From Strongylocentrotus purpuratus (Eukaryota > Echinodermata > Echinoidea > Camarodonta > Strongylocentrotidae): a stretch of DNA of 64,000 nt. Both the position numbers and the translations under genes were made by a program. The stretch spans positions 4,328,447-4,392,446 of the forward strand of contig NW_022145613.1 in NCBI RefSeq assembly GCF_000002235.5, read 5' to 3'. Every line of letters begins with the position of its first letter. The first letter of the stretch is position 1. Below the pieces are notes generated by a model. It was given only the letters and a program-made list of their open reading frames with translations, made no database searches and was not told the DNA's origin. Of the stretch, positions 32,576 through 46,100 are shown piece by piece.

Positions 32576-33514
32576 AAAAAACAGATGGGTTATTCCTTAG
32601 TCTGTTTATTTATTAATTTTGAGACCATGCTTTAGAGAAGCAAACTTTTCTTGTCAGCTGTGAGCAGAAGCCTCCGTATGGAAATTTGCATGAATTTGAA
32701 TTCTTTATGAAATTAGCCGATTGGCTCTTAGTGAGCCAAGAAATTCCATTGAGCCTCTAAGGCTCTTTATTTTGTAGCTTACAGATTTAAAAAAAAAATG
32801 TATATAATTAAAAAAATTGAATAAAGTATATTTTAAGATTTATTCTTTTTAATTTGGAAATTGCATAATCAGGATGTCTTACACGAGTAGGATGTTTGTT
32901 ATAAATTTATTTTTTTACTTTCTTATTTGAGGCCTTTGGTTTGTTTGGGTTTTAATTTTTTGTTTGTTCACCTGTTACTCATATAATTTGAGATGTATTC
33001 AAATAAATTATCTTACTGAAAGATATTAAAGATGAACATTTATCTTTATGATCTCTTATGTTTTACAAAACAAATTCTTCTACTCTGGAAAGAAGACACA
33101 AAAAAGAAAAGAAGCGTAAATTTTATTTATAACACGTTTTATTGGGTCCAAATGCAACCCTATGTCACATTTTTTCTCTTTCATACACTTTCAAATTTTC
33201 TATTTTACAAGTATATGTACACACAACAACAGCTTGTCATAGTATCTGACTAGAATAGATATCAAGAGTATTTCAAGAACGAAAGAAGTTGTGTTCCCAT
33301 TGCTTCCAAGTGGTCCATCAACATCCACCATGTGCAGTCTTGCTATCTGTTAGTGTACAGATAGAGGCTGTGCATTACACATGTGTATATTGCATGACCA
33401 ATAGAGACAGCAGTGGGAACGCAGCCTGATAGTATGCATATACTTTGCATGAATCATGCAAAATGAGGGTATACATGACACAATACAGGATGATGATATA
33501 TTAGGAGATGTGGA

Positions 33515-33725
33515 AGCACAGAACTGTATACAATCTTAGGAAATTGGTTAGGACTGCATACACTAAACTGTATACAATCTTAGGATGTAACTTCAGACTG
33601 CATGCATTGAACTGCATACAATCTGTAGGATAATTGATAGGACTGTATACAATCTTAGGATATAACTTAGGACTGCATGCATTTAACTACATACAATCCT
33701 TAGGATACCGGTACTTGATAGGACT
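33515..33725. repeat. Degenerate ~60-bp tandem repeat
   Basis: Recurring GGACTGCAT(A/G)CA, ACTG.ATACAATCTTAGGAT and AACTT.. blocks, about four units. Confidence 0.7.
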
Positions 33726-35166
33726 GTATCCTGTCTCAAGGATGCATTCATCTTTGCAATGTTGCAAAAAGAAAAGAAGACCCAATAAATAAATAATAAA
33801 TGATGGGAAATCAAAAACCTGTGTGTCAGCAGCAGCAGCAGCTAGTTACATGTGTTTATGAGCACTTCCATGATGACATTAATAACATGTTGATTACTTC
33901 CCAGAATATATTTGTACTGGAAATTAAGAGTGTAATAAAAAAAGGAGTGAAGATCAATTTTGCTTCATGTCGGCTCGAAAAATTTAATGTCATTGCATTT
34001 AATCCATAAGTTGTATACGATGGAAAGAATATGGTATAGCGAGTAGCTTATGTTTGATGTTTTGGTGGTCGTACAAACAACGTGTTCATTATAGAAGTCT
34101 GTACTCGCAGAATGTCTGAGATTAAGAATTTCTCCGATTCAGCATGCTTCAGTTGTCTGAGTAGTTTTGCGTTGAGAATTGTTTAATCAAAAGGCAAAGA
34201 AAATGCAGTTCTTAGTTTTTCAAGTACGAGCATTTGTTTAGGACCGACTTTTGAAGAAAAAAAAAATGGTTTGGAAACAAATTTGTTGTACTGAAATGAA
34301 TGCTTACCAAAATGCAGCAAAAATGCTTTTTCAAATGAGTTCTTATTCAGACTCCGACAAGTCTGAGAATGCTCATGAGTTGTGTGTTCTTACTTCATGT
34401 TTATTCGTACACAATTTGTTTTTCTCCAAGAAATTTAACCATAACATGGTCTGTAATAATTAATTAAACAATAATTTAATGACTTCTTGCAGAGGGTAAT
34501 GAATCGAATAGGTTAACTTTTATTGAAACTATTAACGTTTGTATAGTTCAAATATAGAATTTTACTTGAGAATAGGTGTTTTTATGTTTTTTTTAATGTT
34601 TTATGAGATGGAGAGTGAATTTCTTGTATTTGATAAAAGCTTATATCTGAAACGAGTTCTAAAGTAAGTCAATTATTGTAAACTTCAGCCTATGAGAGTA
34701 GTAAGAGAAATATATATAAAAAGTTCTTCAAAATTGAAAGTAACCAATTTAACCTGTATTTCCTACCAACTTTTAAAATATTTTATTATATTTTATCTTG
34801 AATACTATAGTTGTGTGCTTAAATTATGCAAGAGTTTTTTTTTTCTTCTCTTTTACAATTTATTCATGGTTACATTGACTAGTTACTCTGTATTTGTAAC
34901 ACTAAATCTGGATGTTATTTTATGTATAATTTGAAAGTGTTAGTTTTTTTTTGTAAATCTTAAGAAAAGTGATAAATTCAAGAAGATTTCACAGTTTAAA
35001 AGAATATAAATCGTTTATACCATGCTCTACATAATTTGTGTCTATTTTTCTTGTTTCTGTTACATCATCTTAAAAAGCATGATTTGATTGATTAATTTGT
35101 TTATAAATCAATCAAATTTGAAGAACAAGATCAGGAAGGATGGGTTATAAACAAAGACAATTGGTA

Positions 35167-35258
35167 TGAGAACATAAGAGGGGAGATGAGATGAGGGAGA
35201 AAGAGAAAGAGATATAGAGAGAAAAGAAAGAAATGGAAGAGAGAAAGGAAAAAAAGAG

Positions 35259-35295
<37 letters not shown>
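35167..35295. repeat. (GA)n microsatellite
   Basis: Purine-rich tract ending in a pure GAGA run at 35265-35294. Confidence 0.9.
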
Positions 35296-35297
<2 letters not shown>

Positions 35298-35476
35298 TTA
35301 GATAAAGAAAGAGAGGAGGCATGTTTCAGCAATATAGTTTAAATACTTAAATGTCTGAAGCAATATAAACCAATGTTATCATGAAAGTTTTGATAGAACT
35401 AAAAACAATCACATAAATTCAGAACTCCGTCCACACACAAATCTTTGTGTCAACAACATTTGGTGATACCCGAAGA

Positions 35477-35877
35477 CAGTGGCGTAGCCGTGGGGGCATG
35501 TGCCCTTTAATAGAATACAGAACAAAAGGGAAAAAAAGCACACCCTCAATATCCCCCAATTGGTGGCCTCGGTAATTAATATTTCATTCACCTAGCAACC
35601 AATGATCCCCACCCAGCAACCAATCATCCCCACCCAGCAACCAATCATCCCCACCCAACAACCAATGATCCCCACCCAGCAACCAATGATCCCCACCCAG
35701 CAACCAATGATCACCACATAGCAACCAATGATCCCCACCTAGCAACCAATGATCCCCACCCAGCAACCAATGATCCCCACCCAGCAACCAATGGTCCCCA
35801 CCCAGCAACCAATGATCCCCACCCAGCAACCAATGACGCCAGGCCCCCATAATGTCTGCATGCTTGCTACGCCACTG
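35477..35877. mobile_element. hAT-like element packed with a 22-bp minisatellite
   Basis: Termini CAGTGGCGTAGC and GCTACGCCACTG are inverted. The interior 35590-35840 is about a dozen copies of a 21-22-bp CCCAGCAACCAATGATCCCC unit. No matching target duplication was found. The HWLLGGD-repeat antisense ORF is a product of the repeat. Confidence 0.85.
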
Positions 35878-38788
35878 CCTTTTAAATACCAGCTGTTACG
35901 CAACATGTAATAGCAAGTACACATGCTATTAATTGCATGGAATGGTAATATTTGAATTACACGAGAGACACTTCAAATCCTATGAGCTGAGAAAAACTCT
36001 GAAAAAATGGTACGGCAGAATGATACATAAATTCCATTCAGAACATTTCAAAAGTACACATTTTCAAATATAATATGCATAAATATTGAATTTATCACTG
36101 AACACAAGTAACGCATAACAACTTATTAAAGTCTTTGTTAGCTTTGCAGATAATACATGGGCTAATATGATCCTCTTTCTTGAGATTGGTATAAGCTGGT
36201 ATAAGTAAGTATAAACTCTAATCATATCACTCAGAAAAGGGTTGATATATAATTGCTCAAACTTACTGTGTAACTAGTGTTGAAGCATCAGACTAAAGGT
36301 TGCAGGATGAAAGGTCATCAGGGTAGTGACAATGATTTGGAATTACTTTCGCATTGATCCACTACAATCAGCCCTACACGATTTAAGAGAGTTTTGTTAC
36401 TTTGAAAGTTTTGTTAATCACTAAATATTTTCATTCATCAAACGTCATTCATTTCCCTTCTATCTTCGAGGATCCCTATCTTTTATTTCAGCACATTCTA
36501 GTAAACATATAAACTACCTCAACGGCCATATATAGTGTTAAATATTACCTTCAAACGTAATGATTTAAACATACTTAATAGTGATACTTCTATACTCTGC
36601 ATGTCATAATTATATCAAATTTAAAATGGTTCGACTGGCTGGAATATAACGCGCTGAATGAATTAAAACAAAAAAATAGATTAACTTGCAGACCTTAAAA
36701 GAAAATCGAGATATAAAATTTCAAAATATTATCGGAGCGCTGCCAAATGATATGTTATGATTTATACTTTTTACAATGGTAATATAAAGAAAACGAATGA
36801 ATTGAAATGAATTAAATAATACCATGAAAACCATGTTCTTTCAAGTCGTCAGCCAAACTACTTTTAAATTACTGGAAATAAATTTTTACTTTAAATTTTT
36901 ACTTTAGTTATTTCGATTCGATTGGTTTTAGGTTAAGATTTGATGCCACTAGATATGAAGATAATAAAAATAAGATCGTCGAAGTTAAGTTCTGTCAAGT
37001 TAGCCACATGATTTGCTTGAATTGTCAAAAGCAACACACTTGTAAAAAAAAAAAAATTATCATAATGCACCTATATTACGTCACATTATATTATACTGTT
37101 AAATAACTATATATTATATCTGAAACAGAGATCTGCATAACTCGTTATAAATTAAACTATGTAATCTTTTGTTTAGATATTGCCATTTTAAAAGCAAAAT
37201 TTAGCATTGAAATGATGAACGCTATATTAATCATAATAAAGAAAATATGAAATTGCCTTTTATCTAAAAATGTTACCATTTCATACATTACATCTGCAAT
37301 TACAATTACAACGTCGTCTTTACTTTTGTAATAAAAATGACTTTACCATAATAAGTTTAAACATTCTTAACTAAGCAACGTTTTAGTATATTGAAGGTAG
37401 GACGTGAACACTAAAGGTCATGATGATGGAATTTTATCAAACAATTACATTGAAAGAAGCATTTCTAACTGAATTTATATTCCATCTGATATCATAGTAA
37501 CCCTTAGGACATCAACTATACGACTGAATTATCTATTTATGCATATAAATGACATATAATTAGAGAACTGTAGGAGCTCGGGTTGTATTTGATGATCAAG
37601 ACATTTTCTCTTGTATACTTTTGTTTTCTTGACTAGTTGACAACCGAGCAAGAAATCAAAACAACCCAAGACGCTTTGCTTCCTTACGAATTAAGTATCC
37701 CTTTTTTTTCTTTCTTACTAGTTCATCACAACGACTGGAAATGTTTTGTGTCGTATGAAATGAAGTACTAAGCATTTGAGGTCAGTGAAAATTGCTTTCG
37801 TCATTTGGCCTCTATTTCATCTCTTACCAAATCTAAACACACATGACTGGAAGTAAGTAGCTTTAAAAAGTGTAATCTAGAGTATGACAAAATTACTTTG
37901 TATATCATAATTACTGCGATATTTAGTTAACTACTCTACTTGGTATGAATAAAATGATTCAATATTTTCTGAAATGTATTTTTCACAAAGCCTTTTAAAG
38001 ATGACTGAGTCAGCTCAAAATATAATCTAGATATAATACCACTTGAATATAATTCATATTTGTAATCATTTGATAAATGTATATACGCAAAGCTGCAAAA
38101 TGTATTGCCGCAGACATTCAATCTGTTTCTTTAAATAATACATATAAATAAATAGTAATTCACTGTATACTTTGGCTATATCTAACCAATATAACTTGTT
38201 TAAAATGACAAAGTCCTTAAAAATGCATCCTCTTTTATATTACATACCGCTTTGGTAATAATTCTCCGAAAATATTTCAATAATTTACGACGAATGAGTC
38301 TTAAATATCTAAACAACATCCTTTCTAAAAATTGTTGAAAGTAAAATATTTGACGCCTATTATGATTTCGTCTGCACAAAATGAGCCTTCGAAAAACAGG
38401 CACACAACAATATGGAAAATATCCTCACAAGATAATGATTATCATCGTATAGTAGGGTAAAATGCACACACGGTTATAAAACGGAACGATATTATCCCTC
38501 TTCTCATCGAGGGAAACAAGTTAAAACGTCCGATCGTTTTCCCTCAGTCAACTGTTGAATACAAAATCGAGGTTACGGTTATTTTATATTTACACTGTAC
38601 ACTTCATTAAAACCACTACATCTACGTTATTTCCTTTTAAAAACCCTCCCTTTGAAACGTGGTTATCTACAAATAGAAGGGACCACTTTTGAAAGGTGCC
38701 CGTGTTCACATTTTATTTTATTATGAGGTTTCGCTCTAAGCATACCCCAGGAGAACAGATTATGTATCCAATGGCTTTAAGAAACATA

Positions 38789-38968
38789 GGCCCGAATTCA
38801 CAAAGAAGGTTTGTCGACAAACCTTGGTTTTCGTACGTCATATGACGCATTTTACGCGTTTTTTTACAAAACTGGTTTGTAAAGAACAAAAGGAAGTTTG
38901 GCGAAACAAAAGGAGGTTTGAGCTCAAACCTTGGTCTGAGCTCAAACCTTGCTTTGTGAATTCGGGCC
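38789..38968. mobile_element. 180-bp MITE with 3-bp ATA target duplication
   Basis: Ends GGCCCGAATTCACAAAG and CTTTGTGAATTCGGGCC are exact inverted repeats, flanked by ATA at 38786-38788 and 38969-38971. The 3-bp duplication suggests a PIF/Harbinger-like origin. Confidence 0.88.
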
Positions 38969-39794
38969 ATAATGTTTCTCGTCCGAATGAGGTTAGTTTT
39001 CCATGAAAGTATTTGGCGCCGTTGTGCTCTATTTGCCTTGTCTGAAAGCTACAAATTCTCTAAAGTATAAGTGCTGACTTTTGATGCTGTACTTGATGAC
39101 ATCGTGCATAGTTGCATGTACTTGCATTCCTGCAGAGCTATTGTAGTCTGTAATTAGGGCCATTTCTTAATATCCAAATACAAACTTCAAACCCTTCTAT
39201 AATTCTAAAGAATGCTTAGCAATTATTTGAAATTCGACCAAATCGTGAAATAACTTCTCACGGGAGTAGGGGGGGGGGGGGGTAATAGTTATCCAGTTGA
39301 TGTTTTGCCCAATATAGTTATCCGGGGCAATCTAATGGGTCGCTGAGTCTAAATCAATATGATTGAGTTTAAAAACGGGGGGGGGGGGGGGGAGTATCCC
39401 GACTGTAGTACATTGAAATAAGCTATACAATAGATTATTTTCTTGTAAATCTCCACTGTAAAACATTGAAACAAATTATGCTTAATAATGGTCGTTAATG
39501 CGGTACGTATTTGTCCGGATCTTTTCAGATTTAAAGGTGGCATTTATACGATGGAATACAGCAACCAATAATTAGCAGGAGTCAGATCATCATTGTGACA
39601 GTCATCTCAAATTCTCGACGTTCTTGGGTCATGCATACCCCCGTAACAGTTCATCTAACTCCCTCGACTGAGATAGCACATCAGAATATATCATAGCATC
39701 GGAATGGGACTGATCTAAATCTGGATAGTTGATGACGTCTTTTCGTCTCCTGATCATGTGTTGACTGTTTGCTAGGTCAGCATGGACATAATGT

Positions 39795-39800
39795 TTTATT
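39795..39800 (-). promoter_or_regulatory. Candidate PDE1 polyadenylation signal
   Basis: AATAAA on the minus strand about 60 bp after the PDE1 stop codon. It would give a very short 3' UTR. More distal signals are possible. Confidence 0.4.
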
Positions 39801-39860
39801 AATGTCCGTCCATTAATTGACCCTTTTCTCTTGTTTGATCTTTATGTAACATACACCCTC

Positions 39861-40105
39861 TCATCTCTCCCCCGATCCCTGACGACCCGGCGCATGCGCA
39901 GACCCCGACGACTCGGCCGCCCCAGCCGTTGACCCGGAAGTAGTGGCCTGATCATGAGGCGCTTCTTCTTCCTCGATGCCGTTGGCGTTGCTGGTCTTGC
40001 GGGCTGCGCTGTCGTCGTTCGTGTCGCTTTTATGGAAGACATCTTTGTTTGGTTTCTGAACGATCGGGTCCTCGTCAATGTCCAAGACCTTGACTCCGGT
40101 GTGCT
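39861..40105 (-). CDS. PDE1: PDE1 terminal exon, acidic tail
   Basis: Acceptor ATGAACACAG|AG, preceded by a (CT)n microsatellite serving as pyrimidine tract; 80 codons then TGA at 39863-39861. EHTGVKVLDIDEDPIVQKPN and further Asp/Glu/Ser/Ala-rich disordered sequence. It keeps phase with exon h. There is no family-specific motif, so this exon is less certain than the catalytic exons. Confidence 0.7.
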
Positions 40106-43100
40106 CTGTGTTCATGTAGGAAAGAGAGAGAAAGAGAGAGAGAGAGAGAGTGAGAGTGAGAGAGAGAGTGGGAGAGAAATGATAAAGAAAAGCTTCAGTT
40201 TAAGATTAATTTCAATCGTATTATTAAGGAAATTTGTACTTACAGGAAAAAGGTTAAAATTCAGTTAAGATGAGATTCTTTACTTTCCGCATGATCACAA
40301 TTAATCCATACATAATACTCGTGTTACTTACAGAAGGTTTCTTGCATAATTTTGTTTCAAATTCCGATTTTCGGAAACTATTGCAGAAGTCCTTATACAA
40401 TTCTTTCAGAAGTTCTTATACAATTCTTTCAAAAACTCTTCTAAAAGTTCTTATACATTTTTTTCCAGAAACTCTTGCAGAACTCCTTATACAATTCTTT
40501 CAGAAGTTCTTATACAATTCTTTCAGAAACTCTTGCAAGAGTTCTTGTTCAATTCTATCAGAAACTCTTACAGAAGTTCTCACACAATTCTTTCAGAAAA
40601 TCTTGCAGAAGTTCTTATACAATTCTTTCAGAAGTTCTTATACAATTATTCTTTCAGAAACTCTTGCAGACGTTCTTATACAATTCTTTCAGAAACTCTT
40701 GCAGAAGTTCTTATACAATTTTTTCAGAAACTCTTGCAGAAGTTCTTATACTGTATTGTAACAATTCTTTCAGAAATTCTTGCAGAAATTCTTATACAAT
40801 TCTTTCAGAAGCTCTTGCCTAAGTTCTTATACAATTCTTTCAGAAACTCTTACAGAAATTCTTATACAATTCTTTCAGAAACTCTTGCAGAAGTTCTTAT
40901 ACAATTATTTCAGAAGTTCTTATACAATTCTTTCAAAAGTTCTTATACACTTCTTCAGAACTTCTCATACAATTCTTTCAAAACACTTGCACAAGTTTTC
41001 ATACAATTCTATCAGAAACTCTTACAGAAGTTCTCACACCATTCTTTCAGAAAGTCTTGCAGAAATTCTTTCAATATGAAAGTAAAAACTTGCAGAATGT
41101 CTTACAGAAGCTCCACAGAACTTACCTTGCTGTCCAAGGTCCCTCCACTTGGACTTGTTTTTGTGTAGGTTTTCGTGCCAGCTTCGAAGACACCGTACCG
41201 GGATAGAATTTCGTCTACCTATACTGACCCTTCCTGGGCTACTGGGCCTATCACGATCCTGTAAATCACAATGTGAAAGTCAGTATCAGGGTAAATTATG
41301 GCTTGTCAAAGAACATGTCGAAAGAAGACCAATACATTAAGTAATATTCTTTTGTTTGGCGACGTCTACGAACACATGCTTTGACGCCATAACACGGTTA
41401 TACATCGTAATCCGAGAACATTTTTTCCATGATTATGGCGCAAAGTTTGGACATTGTGATGCACGTCTGTCGCTAGTCAGTTATTCCATTCTCACCGACG
41501 AGCTTAAGGGACTTATATTTCTCTTCTAATTCTTAGAAATAATAATGATGATATGTCCTGGATGTAATGATATAAAATGGATGTCAGAAAGGTGAATTAA
41601 GGAGGTATGAAAAGGCCCTCACGTTCATTGAGTTGTTATTAGCTGGTGCGGGAACACTTGCAGATCTGGGTGCAGAGCAGGGCCGCGCCATGGGTATAGA
41701 GTTCCTCTTATTCCGCACTACGCTGTCTGCTGATGGAGAGTTTGAGGCGGAATTAAGCTCTTCCCTTAGTATCCGATCTATCATATCACCACATATGTTC
41801 ATACTTGGGTCCACGATGAAATCGATGAAACCTGGATAGGAAAAAAAAAGATGGCGATTACACATTAATCTTGATAGACTTATGATTATCTAGTGTGTGT
41901 GTGTGTGCGCGTGTGTGGGTGTGTGTTTCGACTTTCGAGGGGGTGGGAGGGTGGGTGGGTGCTGAGGGCAGGGGTAGGTGCCCATCATGTGGTGTTCGTC
42001 TTCATGGATCATTACGTTAACATTTTGCTGCCTGTCGATGTGTTTAAAATAAAAACCTTTTTGTCTCCATTCGTCCTTCTCTTCTCTTTATTTATCCCTC
42101 CTACTTCTTCCTCTTCTTCTATTTCTTCTTCCAACTCTCCCACCCTCTCCTTCTCCTTCATTTTATCATTCTTGTTCCAATCTGAATATTCAATAACAAT
42201 AATAATAGCCTTTTGTTTGACTGCCGAAACAAGCCTATTATCTTACCAATTTGTGATTCAGCTAGGAGTGTGGAATTCCTGTCGCAGAGTGGTGAAATTG
42301 GCAAGCCCATTTCTCTTTCTCTGTCACCCTGTACACAAAAGTAATATAAATAAAAATGAAGTATATATTTACATAATATAAAAGAAAACTATGATGCATT
42401 AATTTCTTGTCCGTTTTCTCGTTAATGTCTGTAGTTATGGAGGATCAAACTACTCAACCAACAATGTTTGAATTATATACAAGCTACAGGGATGAATAAC
42501 CGTCAGCTTATAAATGCACTACATCAACAATTAAAGACAACCTATTACCTATGATCACGATGAGTAAGTGCAGCATACGTCAAAAATGTAGGAAAATTTA
42601 TCATAGAGCTGTTAAATTAGGTGTTATTAATCACAACTTCGAAACCACATAGAACTTCATAATTCATGATCCGACTGTTCTAAAAACCCTCCACTGATCG
42701 GTTCCTCCCATTTTCTGCCATTTTCAAAGCCAACCTGTTGCCAATGTGATATTCACCCATAGGGAAAACCAAAGACATGTTACATACCTGCCTGAAGAAC
42801 TCGCGTATAAGTAACGTAGTCCATTTGTAATGGAACTTCCATTCCTTGCTTGGATGACTGATGTCTGCACAATGGAGAGTAAGAGCCATCACTTTGGGTT
42901 TGTCCAATCTAATAACCACAAAAAAAATAAGAAAAACAACTTGACTATAGTGATAACTGAATTTTTAAGTTTCCTTGTGAATTTATCGTTTATACCAGAG
43001 CCATCTATACACAAAGTTAGGACAACTTGGTTTCACTGGGTCACAACATGGCGTATATTCTTTAGTTTTCTGCTAGCCCAACAAAGCAGTAGTCGCCATA

Positions 43101-46100
43101 TTGTGTCCAACTCGAACTGGGTTGGCCGAACTCTGTGTATAGATGGCTCTGGTTTATACATAAACAACACAAGTATCCATGTAGGAAAACCGCGATCGTC
43201 AAAACGTTTACAACACAACAGAAGATTAGTCCACAACCGTTTACAGTCATAAAGGTTGTTTGTCTTTTTTTTTGCTTTCACGAATGAAAATCTCTGTTTC
43301 CGTTAAAAAAGGAAATGGATCGTTTGCCCAACCTTTCTCATAAACTTAGTACTAAGACCGAGTACATTGCAAGATCACTCTTTTGTAACAAAAATTACAG
43401 GAATAATCAAACACTTTCTTTTAGTCTTGAAAATAACAACAACAACAAATATTGTTTTTTGGAGGAGGTGTCAAACAATTGGATAACTTACGCCTCTGTC
43501 GTCGAGATCATTGATTTCATCTGCTTGATCTGCTGGAAATGGAACGACATGTCCGTGGCTAGAACCATGTCAATTACCAGGTTTCGAAGCTCCCTGAGGG
43601 GGGAAATAGAGACAAAAATGGTAATAATCAAGATAAAGCCAGTCGGGATATTCAAGAAGACTTACACAACCTTTTGTTATCCAAAGATGTACAATGCGCG
43701 AGCGATTTTCATTATTTCACTAGACGATATTCAAGAAACGTAGACAAATTATTGTCCACTATCTTTAGATATTATTCGCATTCCTATGGACGTATTGTCA
43801 CGAGAATCATCAAATAATTAGTTTGAATCCTCATCACCACATTTAATTATTAAGGCAAATGCCTATCAATTCATATTATGCTTAAATTGTAAATGGTCTA
43901 AGTCTATGGAAAATGCATACTCAGTTTTGGGGAACGGTACATGACAGTTCAAAGAAAAGTACGTACTTGAATTATAATTATTTCCGATTCGAAACTTGCA
44001 AAATGCATGCTTTTGCATGTCGAATTATGCACACAGACGAAAGGAAAATAAAGCATACGCTGTTCTTATGTTACTAGTAATCATGAATACATGCATTGTG
44101 TGGATGAGGGGGAATACATCCATGGACATCGTTTCACAATGAAGGATTAATCAGTTAATGACGAACCCAACCACTGAATATCTTTCTTCTAAAACAAGCT
44201 CATAATTACGACAAAGAGGATTGCTTCACTATACGGTTCACCTAATAGTTCATTCGCCTATTATTTAATGTTTTATGCACGAATTCCTGCGGCTAATTTC
44301 AAAATATGAGGTCTTATTGTAGTACATAAATGTACGTGTGCACGCTTCACTTGACGCGTACATGGCGTGGTGAAACTTAAGTAATAGGTTATTGCGTCAG
44401 TAGTACGAAACGAAAGTCAAGATCAAATTTCTTTCGCTTGAATTTTAAAACCATGGTCAAATATCCATATTTTACCTCTTGAATTCCGAATAAAATAGCT
44501 TTACTTGCTGTTTCATGAATTGTAAGGAGAAGTATTTCGATTTTGTCGTTCATAAATACTAAATAAATAAACAATAAACAAATGTTTATAGCGATATACT
44601 CACTTAGAATGCAAATAACAATGGTCCAAAAAGAAAAATTGGACTTAAAACGTACAATAAAAACTCTTACCGAAGTATTAGAATACTTTAAGGGAAAGTT
44701 TTGGAACCAGTGAGATACACGATAATTTGAACCGAACCTTCTTTCATAATATTGATCTCACAAAGGTGATCTGACCCCGACTAAATTTTTCAGAATACTA
44801 CATGAACCTGTGTTTCTAAAAAAGAAACCTATCCATGCATTGGTCTGTGAAATTGCTCTGCATGACATGCACACAATACTAATGAGTGTCTGCTATCAGA
44901 AGTGTCACGGTGGTTAACACCAGATGAGCTGGGAAGCTAGGAATGGGGGCTCCGGCAGCGGAGGGGGCGACCCATTATAGGGGCGTAGCCAGACCATTTC
45001 AAGTGGGGGCGGGGTGAAGGACCGAACCGCCGACAAAAAGCCATATATTAACACTCAGAATAAACAAGTAATATAAATAATGGACTCAGACTTTTAAACT
45101 TTACAACAAGGGAAAGTATTCGTTGTAAGATGTTCAACTTTGTTATTGTAAGTTCCATCCCCATCCCACAAGCAAATCCAAATGGATCAATAAATAAACG
45201 AAGGGATGGACGTCGAATGAAATAATGAACAAATATGTAAATAGATAAATAAATAAATAGATACATATATTGAATGAAAATATTTTCGTTAGATTTTATC
45301 AGGAAAGGTCGCAATTGTAATGCCAACAGAAATACTGAAAGGGGGGGGGGGCGGAATCACCATCCCACATCCTCTCTAGCGACGTCAAACCCGTGGGAGG
45401 GGATGATCCAATTATGTGGGTCAAACGGGAATACAGACTGATGGACAGTTACTCTGTACAAAGTATCGCTTTGTGATATGGGTAACAACTCACCAGAGAT
45501 AAGGGGGAGGGCCCGGGAAGGGGGTGTCCTCCTTCCGCTTGACACTATTTCTGTCAGAGATGACGATTGATATAATTGTGGGACAGTTTATAATCCATCG
45601 TTCGTGTTTGTTTAGCTTGTCACTTTTCTACATTACAGCCATTTCTGAATCTGAATGACTCTCACTCTAGATTTTGAACGTTTAAGGACTCAGGGAAGTG
45701 TGCTACTGCTCTTGTTTTGAAAAATGTTTTTTTAATTTGCAGTGTTACATATTCTCTTGTTACATGCTACAGTTATAATCATATATAATGTATATTTATA
45801 TTATATTGCGACGTAGATGGATTCTACGCCCACATGCTAATGTATATACAGTTTTTATTATGATTGAACGCCTACTCTTAAATTAACCTGACAAAAGAGA
45901 GTAAAATACATGTTTAAGATACAAGACTTTGCTGCAAATAGCTTTAGGCAGTTTAGGGTATTTGGTAATCGATGTTGTAAAACGGCCACCCGCTCTATTT
46001 TCTTAAATATATATCAGCTGTTTGCCTCCTCCAATTTAGCTGTTTTATTTTACTCGGACGCAAAACCAACTCAAAACGTTTTTCATTGTGACGTTACAAT

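Larger units (their letters stand above)
32576..39794. other. Intergenic gap between convergent CASC3 and PDE1
   Basis: AT-rich DNA with no recognised gene. It holds a ~60-bp degenerate repeat (33515-33725), a (GA)n tract (35167-35295) and inverted-repeat elements at 35477-35877 and 38789-38968. Confidence 0.6.

Noticed and set aside
35584..35850. Repetitive HWLLGGD protein
   Set aside because: Frame of the 22-bp minisatellite in an inverted-end element.
35584..35850. CRISPR-like array of short regular repeats
   Set aside because: Contiguous tandem units without spacers in a eukaryotic transposon.
40270..41168. Long Phe/Gln/Leu-rich ORFs on the + strand
   Set aside because: Frames of the 36-bp minisatellite in a PDE1 intron, antisense to the gene.
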